A stretch of 64,000 nt of DNA, from positions 1 through 64,000 of the forward strand of contig JBGUSX010000143.1 of the NCBI GenBank assembly GCA_045132775.1. The letters are read 5' to 3'. The notes beneath the pieces were generated by a model. The model was not told where the DNA came from. It did no database searches and was given only the letters and a program-made list of their open reading frames with translations. Of the stretch, positions 34,170 to 42,603 are shown one piece after another. The stretch comes from SVTX01 sp045132775 (GTDB taxonomy: Bacteria > Bacillota > Clostridia > Oscillospirales > CAG-272). The translations under genes were made by a program, and so were the position numbers. The first letter of the stretch is position 1; each line of letters starts with the position of its first letter.

Positions 34170-36416
34170 ATGGCGAGAAAAAAGAAACAAAACGATGAAG
34201 TAAAGCAGATAGTCTATGCTCCCGTTTTGCCGCAGCTTATTACCGATACGATCGAGAAAAACTATATGCCCTACACAATGAGCGTTATAGTTTCGCGTGC
34301 TATTCCCGAGATCGACGGCTTCAAGCCCGCGCACAGAAAGATCCTCTATACTATGTATACAATGGGGCTTCTCAAGGGTCCGAGAACAAAGAGCGCGAAT
34401 ATCGTTGGAGCGGTTATGAAGCTCCACCCTCACGGTGACCAGTCGATTTATGAAACGATGGTGCGTCTTACAAGAGGTAACGAGACACTTCTCCACCCCT
34501 TCGTTGACTCCAAGGGAAGCTTTGGTAAGCAGTATTCGTCGGATATGAAATTTGCGGCACCTCGTTACACCGAGGCAAAGCTTGATAGCTTCTGTGCAGA
34601 GCTTTTCGAGGGAATTGACAAAAATGCAGTCGAGATGGTCGATAACTACGACGGAACGCTTAAAGAGCCCCAGTTACTCCCCACGACCTTCCCAAATATC
34701 CTGGTAACTCCCAACAGCGGTATTGCCGTAGGTATGGCATCTGATATTTGTTCGTTCAATCTTGCCGAAATATGTGACGGAACGATCGCAATACTTAAAA
34801 AGCCAAATATCACCGTCGAGCAGATAATGGACATAATAAAAGCCCCCGATTTCCCGGGAGGCGGACAGATCCTTTATGACGTTGATCAGATGAGACAGAT
34901 CTACGAGACGGGTGACGGCTCCTTTAAGATCCGCTCAAGATATTCTTACGACGCATCCGAGAACTGCATAGATATTCTTCAGATTCCCTACTCCACCACG
35001 ATCGAGCAGATACTCAATAAGATATCTGCTCTCGTAAAAGAAGGAAAGCTCAAGGAAGTGGTTGACTTCCGCGATGAGATCGACCGCGACGGATTCAAGC
35101 TCACACTTGATCTCCGCAAAGGAACAGATCCCGATAAGCTTATGCAAAAGCTCTTCAAGATCACGCCTCTTGAGAGCGCCTTCAAGTGTAACTTCAATAT
35201 CATCATCGATGCAGAGCCCCGTCAGCTCGGAGTAATCGAGATTCTTTCCGAATGGATAGAATTCCGTAAGGTCTGCCTTACCCGAGAACTTAAATTTGAC
35301 CTTGGCAAGAAGAATGATAAGCTTCACCTCTTGCTCGGTCTCGGTAAGATACTTCTTGACATTGATAAGGCGATAAGAATTATCCGTAAGACCGAAAAAG
35401 AAGAAGACGTTATCCCCAATCTTTGTGAGGGATTCAGTATCGATGAGATCCAGGCAAACTATATTGCCGAGATCAAGCTCCGCAACCTCAACCGCGAGTA
35501 TATTATTAACAGGATATCTGAGATAGAGGACCTCAAGGCACAGATTGCCGAAATTGAGGCGATACTCAAGGATGAATATAAGCTTAAAGCACTTATCGCT
35601 AAACAGCTCACAGATATCAAGAAGAAGTACGGTCAGCCCCGTAAGTCGCAGATCATCCACCTTGACACTATTGAGGAATATGTTGAAGAGGATACCGTCG
35701 AAAACTATCCCTGTAAGGTGGTTCTCTCCCGTGACGGTTATTTCAAGAAGATAACGTATAAATCTCTCCAGGGTAATGACGAGCAAAGATTTAAGGAAGG
35801 TGACAGCTTAAGGCAGATATTTGATGCCGAGAATAAAGATGTCGCAATGTTCTTTACAGATGCCGCACAGCTCTACAGAGCGAATATCAGCGACTTTGAA
35901 AATACAAAGGCATCAGTCATCGGTGATTTCCTCCCTGCCGAGCTCAAGATGGATCCGGGTGAAAAGCCAATTTATATGACTCTACAGAGCGAGTTCCGCG
36001 AGGGATACAATTACGTATTCGTCTTTGAAAACGGTAAGGGTGTACGTATTCCCGAAAAGGCTTATGAGACGTCGAGCATCAGAAGAAAGCTCAAAGGTAT
36101 ATTCTCAACCGCCTCTCCGATCGTAGCGGTATTCTCAGAGCAGGAGAAAAACCCGTTTGAGATAATGCTCGTATCCAGTGAGGACAGAGCAATAATAATC
36201 AAGACCTCGCTCATTCCGATAAAGAGCACCAAGACGTCAATCGGTGTTCAGCTTATGACACTTAAGAAGAATCAAAAGCTGACTGCTGCTATATCGGATT
36301 TCGAGAGCGTGTATGAGAATACCAAGGGATACAGAAAGCTCAAGCTCCCCGCAACAGGAGTGCTTCTGGGCGATAAAGACATAAACAAGCAGCAATTAAG
36401 TATAGAAGATATTTAA
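34170..36416 (+). CDS. parC: DNA topoisomerase IV subunit A (type IIA)
   Basis: The catalytic tyrosine lies in AAPRYTEAKL. FKPAHRKILYTM, GAVMKLHPHGDQSIYETMVR and GIAVGMASDICSFNL match the breakage-reunion domain of type IIA enzymes. The C-terminal domain has beta-propeller-like blades but no GyrA box (QRRGGKG), so ParC rather than GyrA is preferred. The 748-residue length fits. The usual partner parE is not adjacent, which is unusual for Firmicutes. The ATG at 34170 comes five bases after the Sua5 stop. Confidence 0.85.
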   Translation: MARKKKQNDEVKQIVYAPVLPQLITDTIEKNYMPYTMSVIVSRAIPEIDGFKPAHRKILYTMYTMGLLKGPRTKSANIVGAVMKLHPHGDQSIYETMVRLTRGNETLLHPFVDSKGSFGKQYSSDMKFAAPRYTEAKLDSFCAELFEGIDKNAVEMVDNYDGTLKEPQLLPTTFPNILVTPNSGIAVGMASDICSFNLAEICDGTIAILKKPNITVEQIMDIIKAPDFPGGGQILYDVDQMRQIYETGDGSFKIRSRYSYDASENCIDILQIPYSTTIEQILNKISALVKEGKLKEVVDFRDEIDRDGFKLTLDLRKGTDPDKLMQKLFKITPLESAFKCNFNIIIDAEPRQLGVIEILSEWIEFRKVCLTRELKFDLGKKNDKLHLLLGLGKILLDIDKAIRIIRKTEKEEDVIPNLCEGFSIDEIQANYIAEIKLRNLNREYIINRISEIEDLKAQIAEIEAILKDEYKLKALIAKQLTDIKKKYGQPRKSQIIHLDTIEEYVEEDTVENYPCKVVLSRDGYFKKITYKSLQGNDEQRFKEGDSLRQIFDAENKDVAMFFTDAAQLYRANISDFENTKASVIGDFLPAELKMDPGEKPIYMTLQSEFREGYNYVFVFENGKGVRIPEKAYETSSIRRKLKGIFSTASPIVAVFSEQEKNPFEIMLVSSEDRAIIIKTSLIPIKSTKTSIGVQLMTLKKNQKLTAAISDFESVYENTKGYRKLKLPATGVLLGDKDINKQQLSIEDI

Positions 36417-36431
36417 ACGGAGGATAAAACA

Positions 36432-36548
36432 ATGGGCGAAAAGAAAAGAAAGCTTTGGATAAAGGTAACAGCTATAGTTCTTGCAGGACTTATGGCGGCA
36501 GGTACGATCTATACAACAGTATCATTTCTCCTGCTTGCCATGGCATAA
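36432..36548 (+). CDS. 38-residue single-helix membrane peptide (DUF4044-like)
   Basis: GGAGG lies eight nt before an ATG at 36432 that opens 38 codons. The product has a MGEKKRKLW basic head and one hydrophobic helix (about 11-37). Composition and size resemble DUF4044 small proteins of Firmicutes, an assignment made from memory. It is probably the last gene of the topoisomerase transcript, just before the 21-bp palindrome. Function unknown. Confidence 0.7.
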   Translation: MGEKKRKLWIKVTAIVLAGLMAAGTIYTTVSFLLLAMA

Positions 36549-36589
36549 ACAAAACAAGAGGACGACTCAGTCGTCCTCTTGTTTTGTTT
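36547..36589. terminator. Bidirectional terminator, 21-bp perfect palindrome
   Basis: Arms of 21 bp (36547-36567 and 36569-36589) are perfect around a single central C, with A-rich 5' and T-rich 3' ends in both directions. The GC core reads AGAGGACGACT. It separates the converging membrane peptide gene (+) and the EF-hand-like gene (-). Confidence 0.92.
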
Positions 36590-36599
36590 ATGGGAAAAA

Positions 36600-36878
36600 T
36601 TATTCCTCGGTATCCTCTTCCTCTTCGGGAGTATCGATAATAATAGTATCGATCTCGCCGTTGCCCGTAGTATCAAGCATAATGGCATCAGCCTCGCCGT
36701 CCCCGTCAAGATCTATCCTTCCAAGGATCTTGGAACGGTATTTATTCTCAAGGAACTTGTAGACAATGGCATAAGCCGCCGCAATGACAGCCACAATAGA
36801 AACAACGGTCAGAATAACCTTAAGAGGAGATCTTCTCTTCTTTTTTTCTTCAATCACTACATACTGTGTCTTTCTCAT
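36600..36878 (-). CDS. Small membrane protein with EF-hand-like acidic repeats
   Basis: A 92-residue protein. A basic N-terminus and one helix (about residues 20-40) predict one crossing. Then DLDGDGEAD (56-64) and DTTGNGEID (69-77) form two Dx[DT]GxGxxD loops like the calcium loops of dockerins and similar repeats. An acidic Glu/Asp tail ends it. Orientation is not certain; the loops would face outside if the basic head stays inside. GGAGGTG precedes the ATG. It is monocistronic; its function is unknown. Confidence 0.7.
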   Translation of the reverse strand: MRKTQYVVIEEKKKRRSPLKVILTVVSIVAVIAAAYAIVYKFLENKYRSKILGRIDLDGDGEADAIMLDTTGNGEIDTIIIDTPEEEEDTEE

Positions 36879-36969
36879 AAAAACACCTCCAAACAGACTG
36901 ATTTATCAAATGTCCTGCAAATATTATATCAGTTGTAAATATAAATTATGTGAATATCCTGTAAATTAT

Positions 36970-37566
36970 TCAAGCGTATATTGCACGCGATCCCCCAATG
37001 AATTTCGGGCGAGTGTATGCGCAAACAACGTTAGCACACCCAATATTTTTCACGGAGAGTCTTATCGGAACGGCAACGTCGCGAAGATGCATACCGATAA
37101 GCGTATCACCAATGTCGATTCCTGCGTGTGCACGTATGTGCTCAACCGCAACGGGATCGGTCATATTCTGATATGTCACTGTTGCAAAGGAACCTCCTGC
37201 CTTTGCCTGAGGAATGACGGCAACGGGCTCATATCCATATTTCTCCGCGCATTCTCTTTCAATTATCAGAGCGCGATTCAAATGCTCACAGCACTGCGCA
37301 GCAAGATAAACACCCTTTTCCTTGATAATAGGATAAATAACTTCAAAAAGAAGCTTTGCAGCCCCATAGCTTGAACCCTTGCCAATATTATTGCCAAGAA
37401 TTTCGGAGGATGAGCAACCAATGACAAGAATATCACCCTTTTTCAAGCTTGTTTTGTCAAAAAGCTCGTTTATCAATGCGCTGGCAGATGCAACGATCGT
37501 TTTTTTGCACTCGTCGTCGACCGAAAGCTCCGCACCCAAAGAAACGTCTACCATATTTTTCTCCAA
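36970..37566 (-). CDS. ywlG: TIGR01440/DUF436 protein, YwlG-like
   Basis: Typical blocks are DILVIGCSSSEILG near residue 44, AQCCEHLNRALIIE and GGSFATVTYQNM, followed by HAGIDIGDTLIGMHLR. The 198-residue length matches the family. The Cys and His residues might bind a ligand, but no biochemical role is established to my knowledge. It lies eight bases after the DUF1385 gene and is probably co-transcribed with it. Confidence 0.88.
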   Translation of the reverse strand: MEKNMVDVSLGAELSVDDECKKTIVASASALINELFDKTSLKKGDILVIGCSSSEILGNNIGKGSSYGAAKLLFEVIYPIIKEKGVYLAAQCCEHLNRALIIERECAEKYGYEPVAVIPQAKAGGSFATVTYQNMTDPVAVEHIRAHAGIDIGDTLIGMHLRDVAVPIRLSVKNIGCANVVCAYTRPKFIGGSRAIYA

Positions 37567-37574
37567 TCAAAAAA

Positions 37575-38741
37575 TTACCACTTATCGCTGTCATTTTCGG
37601 GAATGACCTTCTCAAGAGACGCAATAGCGCACTCGATCATACTGTCATCGGGCTCCTTGGTTGTAATGTGCTGAAGCCACACACCGGGAGCCGAGATAAT
37701 GCGTGTAAAGAGGTTGTCGTGTCTGCCTGCGATCTTGATAAGCTCGTAACCAATTCCAACGATCAAAGGAAGCAAAAGAAGCTTGATAAGAACCCTGATG
37801 ATCGTTATCGGAACAAATCCGAATATCAGATAGAAAAGCGGATCAATAAAGAAAGAAACAAAAATACCGACAAGAAGCATCAGAATAAGGAAGCTTGTGC
37901 CGCATCTGGGGTGAAATCTTCTCTGCTTTCTTACGTTCTCGACAGTAAGCTCAAGTCCCTGCTCGTAACAGAAGATCGCCTTGTGCTCTGCTCCGTGATA
38001 CATAAACGTTCTCTTTATATCCTTCATAAAGGATATCGCAGCCATATAACCAACAAGAATAACTATCTTCAAAACACCCTCAAAGACTGATTTTATAAGC
38101 GACTGTGTTGCAGGATGCTCGGGTTTGAGAAAAGGCATAAGGAATGCTGCACCCTCATAAAGAGCGGCGGGGATAATAATAAAGAGCGCAATTGAGAAAA
38201 CGATTCCGAGAAGAACACTGAATCCCATAACCGCGCCAATAACCGCAGAGGACTCTTTTTTTTCCTTCTTTGCGGAAACTTCGGGAATACAATTATCGTT
38301 TGATACCGCATCTTCTGATTCTTCAGATACTGTTTCCGCAGTCTCTATGGTATCCTGTGCTTTAGTCTCGCTTGCCCCAACGTTTCCCTTGCGTTCAGCC
38401 TTTTTTGCCTCTTTAGCAGCCTTTTTCGCAGCCTTTTCGCGAGCCATCTCTGCTTCAGCCTCTTCAAGACCCGAGATCTCTGCGGAGCGCAAAAGACACT
38501 TGATTCCAAGAACCATAGAGTCAATATAGTTAAAAACTCCGCGCACTACGGGGAGCTTGAAAAATTTAGCGCGTTTTTTGGTCTCGGTCGGGAAGCTTTC
38601 AATTACCATTTCCCCCTCAGTATTTCTCACCGCCATAGCAGTAAGCTCGGGACCGCGCATCATAATTCCCTCCATTAACGCCTGACCTCCGATAGAGGTC
38701 TTTTTTGCGCATGCGGAAGGACATGATCTGTCTTTTTTCAT
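37575..38741 (-). CDS. yqhQ: DUF1385 membrane protein, YqhQ-like
   Basis: The N-terminal SIGGQALMEGIMMRGP is the DUF1385 signature. Four to five hydrophobic helices follow (for instance about residues 166-190, 230-250, 280-300 and 305-330) together with HGAEHKAIFCYEQG and RFHPRCGTSFL, also family blocks. Residues 91-163 form a charged Ala/Lys/Glu-rich insert that I believe is longer than in most family members. Function unknown. It is upstream of ywlG and downstream of prs on the same strand. Confidence 0.88.
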   Translation of the reverse strand: MKKDRSCPSACAKKTSIGGQALMEGIMMRGPELTAMAVRNTEGEMVIESFPTETKKRAKFFKLPVVRGVFNYIDSMVLGIKCLLRSAEISGLEEAEAEMAREKAAKKAAKEAKKAERKGNVGASETKAQDTIETAETVSEESEDAVSNDNCIPEVSAKKEKKESSAVIGAVMGFSVLLGIVFSIALFIIIPAALYEGAAFLMPFLKPEHPATQSLIKSVFEGVLKIVILVGYMAAISFMKDIKRTFMYHGAEHKAIFCYEQGLELTVENVRKQRRFHPRCGTSFLILMLLVGIFVSFFIDPLFYLIFGFVPITIIRVLIKLLLLPLIVGIGYELIKIAGRHDNLFTRIISAPGVWLQHITTKEPDDSMIECAIASLEKVIPENDSDKW

Positions 38742-38777
38742 ACTGGTGTGAATATCCTTTCAAACTAAACTTGCCAC

Positions 38778-38810
38778 GACACCGCAGAGAGTGATATCAC
38801 TGCGGTGTCG
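38778..38810. repeat. 11-bp inverted repeat between prs and yqhQ
   Basis: CGACACCGCAG (38778-38788) pairs with CTGCGGTGTCG (38800-38810). It is not followed by a T-run on the minus strand, the direction of transcription, so it may be an mRNA hairpin rather than a full terminator. Confidence 0.6.
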
Positions 38811-38821
38811 TTAATTTAAAA

Positions 38822-39940
38822 TTATTCCATTTCAGCTCTGTGCTTTGCAACGATCTTATTGATTCTCTTAACGGGATCAAGAAGCTCGCTGATCGTAGCA
38901 TCATGGTTAAGTGTATCGATAATGTAGGAGACGTACTTACACATATTTACCTCAACGTGCCAGGGCTTTTCTTTAAGTCCGGGACGGCTGTAAACGAGGT
39001 TTGTTGTAAACACCTTGGAAATTATGCCGTCATTGTACGCCTTGTCGAATTTCTCAAAGCCGTCGGTAAAGAGACCAAAGGTGGAGAAAGCAAATATTCT
39101 CTTTGCGCCTCTCGTCTTGAGCTGCGAGCAAACGTCGAGCATGGACTCACCCGAGGAGATCATATCGTCAACAACGATAACGTCCTTTCCTGTGAGATCC
39201 TGACCGAGATATTCGTGAGCCTCAATGGGATTCTTTCCGTTAATAATTACGGAATAGTTGCGGCGCTTATAGAACATACCGATATCAATTCCGAGAACCG
39301 AGGAGTAGTACATACATCTTCCCATAGCTCCCTCATCGGGGGAGATCATCATAAGGTGTTCCTTGTCGATTACGATGTCGGGAACGTTCTTGATAAGTGC
39401 CTTTATCATCTGGTAGGAGGGTCTTACGTTATCGAAGCCTGAAAGCGGGATAGCATTCGATACTCTGGGGTCGTGCGCGTCGAAGGTGATGATATTGCTA
39501 ACACCCATAGCGACGAGCTCCTGTAGCATAATAGCGCAGTCGAGAGACTCGCGGGTCGATCTCTTGTGCTGTCTGCCCTCGTAAAGCATAGGCATAATAA
39601 CGGTTATACGTCTTGCCTTACCTGCGATAGCAGCAATGATTCTTTTGAGATCGGCATAATGATCGTCGGGACTCATCGGAACTGTCTGACCGTACATGCG
39701 GTATGTGACACCGTAGTTGAAAACGTCGCAAATAATGTAAACGTCCTGTCCTCTCATAGAGTGGTGGATAAGACCCTTACCTTCACCCGTTCCAAATCTG
39801 GGGCAAAGAGCCTCAACGAGATATGTGTCCTCGCTGGTGTGTCTGCGCCATTCCTTGAGGTAGTTGTCAACCTGTTGTGCGAATGCCTCGCAGCCCTTCA
39901 TTCCGATCACGCTTAACTCTGCAAACTGTGCGTCCTTCAT
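38822..39940 (-). CDS. prs: Ribose-phosphate pyrophosphokinase
   Basis: The start at 39940 follows GGGAGGAT; an upstream in-frame ATG (40099) would overlap the rhaB coding region and lacks a site. The protein makes PRPP from ribose 5-phosphate and ATP. The PRPP-binding loop VIVVDDMISSGES, the catalytic flexible-loop-like MYEGRQHKRSTRES and ITFDAHDPRVSNAIP are present. At 372 residues it is longer than the common 310-320 form and resembles the longer Clostridial variety. It follows rhaB by 58 nt on the same strand. Confidence 0.9.
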   Translation of the reverse strand: MKDAQFAELSVIGMKGCEAFAQQVDNYLKEWRRHTSEDTYLVEALCPRFGTGEGKGLIHHSMRGQDVYIICDVFNYGVTYRMYGQTVPMSPDDHYADLKRIIAAIAGKARRITVIMPMLYEGRQHKRSTRESLDCAIMLQELVAMGVSNIITFDAHDPRVSNAIPLSGFDNVRPSYQMIKALIKNVPDIVIDKEHLMMISPDEGAMGRCMYYSSVLGIDIGMFYKRRNYSVIINGKNPIEAHEYLGQDLTGKDVIVVDDMISSGESMLDVCSQLKTRGAKRIFAFSTFGLFTDGFEKFDKAYNDGIISKVFTTNLVYSRPGLKEKPWHVEVNMCKYVSYIIDTLNHDATISELLDPVKRINKIVAKHRAEME

Positions 39941-39998
39941 TTTTAGATCCTCCCTTTGATGTGTCTTGATGTGTCGTTGGTTATCCTTATATCCTGAA

Positions 39999-41480
39999 TT
40001 AAACCGTTTCCTGCAGCTTGCAGAACTTCTCAAATGCAGCATCCCACGCTTCTCTGCTCTCTGTGGGCTGATAGTATTTGAGCTCGGTAGAATTAGCAAT
40101 TACCTCGCGCGCCTCTTTAAGATCCTTGATCTCACCCGCTGCGATAGCCTGCATAACGATATTACCCATAGCGGTAGCCTCTTCGGGACCGGCGCAAACG
40201 GGAATTCCGCATGCATCTGCAGTCATCTGGGAAAGGAATTTATCCTTTGTTCCGCCGCCTACGACGTTTATCATGGATGCCTTTTTATTTCTGAGTGCTT
40301 CAAGAGTTTCAACGGTAAATCTGTACTTGAGAGCGAGAGATTCGTAAATGCATCGAACGACCTCGCCAACCGTTTCGGGAACGTGCTGACCGGTTATGCG
40401 GCAGAACTCTCTGATCTTCTCAGGCATATTTCCGGGAGTATTAAACGTGTGGTAATCGGGATTGATGAGAGATGCAAAGGGCTTTGCCTCCTTTGCCCAA
40501 GCCTCCATCTGTGCGAAGCTGTACTCGTTACCCTCTCTCTTCCACTGTCTTCTCGACTCCTGGATGATCCAAAGACCCATAATGTTCTTGAGGAAGCGGA
40601 TAGTACCCATAGCGCCGCCCTCGTTTGTGAAGTTAGCGATTCTGGTGTCGTCGTCGATAAGGGGCTCGTCGATCTCGGCACCCATAAGCGACCATGTTCC
40701 GCTGGATATGTAGATGAAGTCCTTGTTTGTTGCGGGAACCGCGATGACAGCACTTGCGGTATCGTGAGAAGCAACGTTAACGACCTTGATGCTGTTCTTA
40801 CCAACCTCCTCGTTGATCTGAGGAAGAAGTCCGCCGAGATCGTTGCAAGGCATAACGAGAGGAGCAAAGAGCGAGCGGTCAATGCCGAGCTTATCGGTAA
40901 GCTCATAAGCAAAGGCCCTCTTTTTAGCATCGAGAAGCATACCAGTCGATGCGATAGTGTACTCGGTAGCCATCTGACCTGTAAGGAAGTAGTTGAGAAG
41001 GTCGGGAGTCATGAGCATCTTGTCAGCCCTCTCAAGCATCGTAGGATCGTCACGCTTTTCAGCCGCGAGCTGATTGATAGTGTTGAAGTCAGCCGCCTGA
41101 ATACCCGTAACTCTGTATATCTCCTCGGGAGAAACAAAATTGCGAACGTAGTCTGTGATATTAACGGTTCTTGTGTCACGGTAGTGAGTGGGGTTAGCCA
41201 TCATTCTGCCGTTCTTGTCGATAAGAGCGTAGTCAACGCCCCAGGTATCGATACCCATAGAGGCAATACCCTCTTTATCGATAACAGTCTTGGTGATAGA
41301 ATTCTTGATCTCAAAGAAAATTCTGAGAATATCCCATGTGAATCTTCCGTTAACAAAAACGGGATCGTTTGTGAAACGGTGATTTTCACGAAGAGTGAGC
41401 TTGTTTCCATCAAAGGAACCGATGATACCTCTGCCGCTCGAAGCACCGAGGTCGATAGCAAGCATTTTAAGTTCAGCCAT
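39999..41480 (-). CDS. rhaB: Rhamnulokinase (FGGY kinase)
   Basis: It phosphorylates L-rhamnulose at O-1 in the L-rhamnose pathway. The N-terminal MLAIDLGASSGRG, MGIDTWGVDYALID and NPTHYRDTRT match RhaB closely. YISSGTWSLMGAE and NVVGGGTKDKFLSQ are ATP-site blocks of the FGGY family. The 493-residue length fits. AGGAGGG precedes the ATG. A pair of 17-bp direct repeats lies at 41513-41546 in its promoter region. The isomerase rhaA is 16 kb away. Confidence 0.93.
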   Translation of the reverse strand: MAELKMLAIDLGASSGRGIIGSFDGNKLTLRENHRFTNDPVFVNGRFTWDILRIFFEIKNSITKTVIDKEGIASMGIDTWGVDYALIDKNGRMMANPTHYRDTRTVNITDYVRNFVSPEEIYRVTGIQAADFNTINQLAAEKRDDPTMLERADKMLMTPDLLNYFLTGQMATEYTIASTGMLLDAKKRAFAYELTDKLGIDRSLFAPLVMPCNDLGGLLPQINEEVGKNSIKVVNVASHDTASAVIAVPATNKDFIYISSGTWSLMGAEIDEPLIDDDTRIANFTNEGGAMGTIRFLKNIMGLWIIQESRRQWKREGNEYSFAQMEAWAKEAKPFASLINPDYHTFNTPGNMPEKIREFCRITGQHVPETVGEVVRCIYESLALKYRFTVETLEALRNKKASMINVVGGGTKDKFLSQMTADACGIPVCAGPEEATAMGNIVMQAIAAGEIKDLKEAREVIANSTELKYYQPTESREAWDAAFEKFCKLQETV

Positions 41481-41512
41481 TTTTTCCCTCCTGAAGATAA
41501 AGGCAATATGCC

Positions 41513-41546
41513 ATTATAATACATTATCTATTATAACACATTATCG
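41513..41546. repeat. 17-bp direct repeat in the rhaB promoter region
   Basis: ATTATAATACATTATCT (41513-41529) and ATTATAACACATTATCG (41530-41546) agree at 15 of 17 positions and abut. On the minus strand they contain two TATAAT-like -10 elements (TTATAAT). They could be an operator for a rhamnose regulator overlapping the promoter, or simple AT-rich duplication. Confidence 0.6.
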
Positions 41547-41621
41547 GACTCTTTGTATTAACAAACTGTTAAAAACCATTGCGATATCGTGTATTTTCAA
41601 GACTTTTTTTACCTGCAAGTC

Positions 41622-41649
41622 ACCCCTCGGACATTTTGTCATAAAATGT
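41622..41649 (+). promoter_or_regulatory. Possible sporulation-type promoter of dpaA
   Basis: AC at 41622-41623, 16 nt, then CATAAAATG (41640-41648) resembles the SigK form AC-N16-CATANNNTA with one change. The same stretch is a hairpin, ACATTTT-GTCAT-AAAATGT (41631-41649). SigK control of dipicolinate genes is known in Bacillus; assignment here is inference. Confidence 0.35.
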
Positions 41650-41697
41650 AATGAGACGTGTCGTCTTATTTTTATTTCTGAAGAACGGAGACAAAAA

Positions 41698-42603
41698 ATG
41701 TCAAATAAACATACATTTGCAATTCTTGGCGGGGATCGCAGACAAGCGATCCTGGCAGTTAAGCTCCGCGAGCTCGGTCACACAGTGAGAGTAATGGGCT
41801 TGGAGTCTTTTGCAAAGGAAATGACAGGTGTCGAACTGTGTTCAACCTGTGAAAAGGCGATCAAAGACTCAAACTGTATTATTCTTCCCTTGCCGACCAG
41901 CCGCGACGGAGAAAACCTGAATATCTCAGAATTTGAAAAAAGGCAGAATGTAAAGCTTGACAATATCATTTCACTTTCGCACCGTAACGGAAACGTGACA
42001 ATAATAGGCGGTCTTATCCCCGAATCTATGACAAAAAAGTCAAACGAGCTCGGAATTGAAACGATCGATTTTTATAAAAATGAAAGCCTGCAGCAACTGA
42101 ATGCCCTTCCAAGTGCTGAAGGAGCTATTATGGTAGCAATGCAAAACTGTGAAAAAGTACTTGAAGGAATGAGGGTTCTTGTAACAGGATACGGGCGTAT
42201 CGGAAAGCTTTTGGCAAAAAAGCTTAAAGCGCTCGGTGCTATAGTAACGGTTGCTGCAAGACGCGACGAGGTACTCTGCGAGATATCAATGTCAGGATAT
42301 GACGCAGTGCGCTCCACGGACATCTGCTTGTTGAGAAAAGCATTCGACAGCAATGAGATCGTCTTCAATACAGTTCCCGGGATCATATTTACCAGAGCAG
42401 TCCTCTGCGAGAGCACAAATCGCCCCGTATATATCGAAATTGCATCAGCACCCGGCGGCATAGACGTAACCTATGCCAGAGAGCGCGGAGTAAAGATCCA
42501 TTCTGCCCCTTCTCTTCCCGGCAAATATGCCCCGATAAGCGCGGGAGAATATATATTCGAAACAATATCGGAAATACTTGAGAAAAGGGGGATAAAGCTA
42601 TGA
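41698..42603 (+). CDS. dpaA: Dipicolinate synthase subunit A
   Basis: CGGAG lies eight bases before the ATG at 41698; a much earlier in-frame ATG has no such site and is rejected. The family begins with FAILGGDRRQAILAVKL and has a Rossmann motif VLVTGYGRIGKLLAKKL. Together with subunit B it oxidises dihydrodipicolinate to dipicolinic acid, made in the mother cell and stored in the spore core. The 301-residue length is usual. It overlaps dpaB by four bases. Its presence implies a spore-former. Confidence 0.93.
   Translation: MSNKHTFAILGGDRRQAILAVKLRELGHTVRVMGLESFAKEMTGVELCSTCEKAIKDSNCIILPLPTSRDGENLNISEFEKRQNVKLDNIISLSHRNGNVTIIGGLIPESMTKKSNELGIETIDFYKNESLQQLNALPSAEGAIMVAMQNCEKVLEGMRVLVTGYGRIGKLLAKKLKALGAIVTVAARRDEVLCEISMSGYDAVRSTDICLLRKAFDSNEIVFNTVPGIIFTRAVLCESTNRPVYIEIASAPGGIDVTYARERGVKIHSAPSLPGKYAPISAGEYIFETISEILEKRGIKL

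Noticed and set aside
34935..35786. A 283-codon open frame antisense to the topoisomerase gene
   Set aside because: It is a shadow of a strongly conserved gene, and its Leu-rich composition comes from the complementary codons.
39941..40099. An N-terminal extension of prs into the rhaB end
   Set aside because: It would overlap rhaB and lacks a ribosome binding site, while GGGAGGAT precedes the start at 39940.
39966..41519. A 517-codon open frame antisense to rhaB
   Set aside because: It mirrors rhaB codon by codon, has no ribosome binding site and no recognisable domain, while rhaB is a clear FGGY kinase.
41395..41697. A long N-terminal extension of dpaA
   Set aside because: The added segment crosses the rhaB start and promoter repeats and has no resemblance to dipicolinate synthase.
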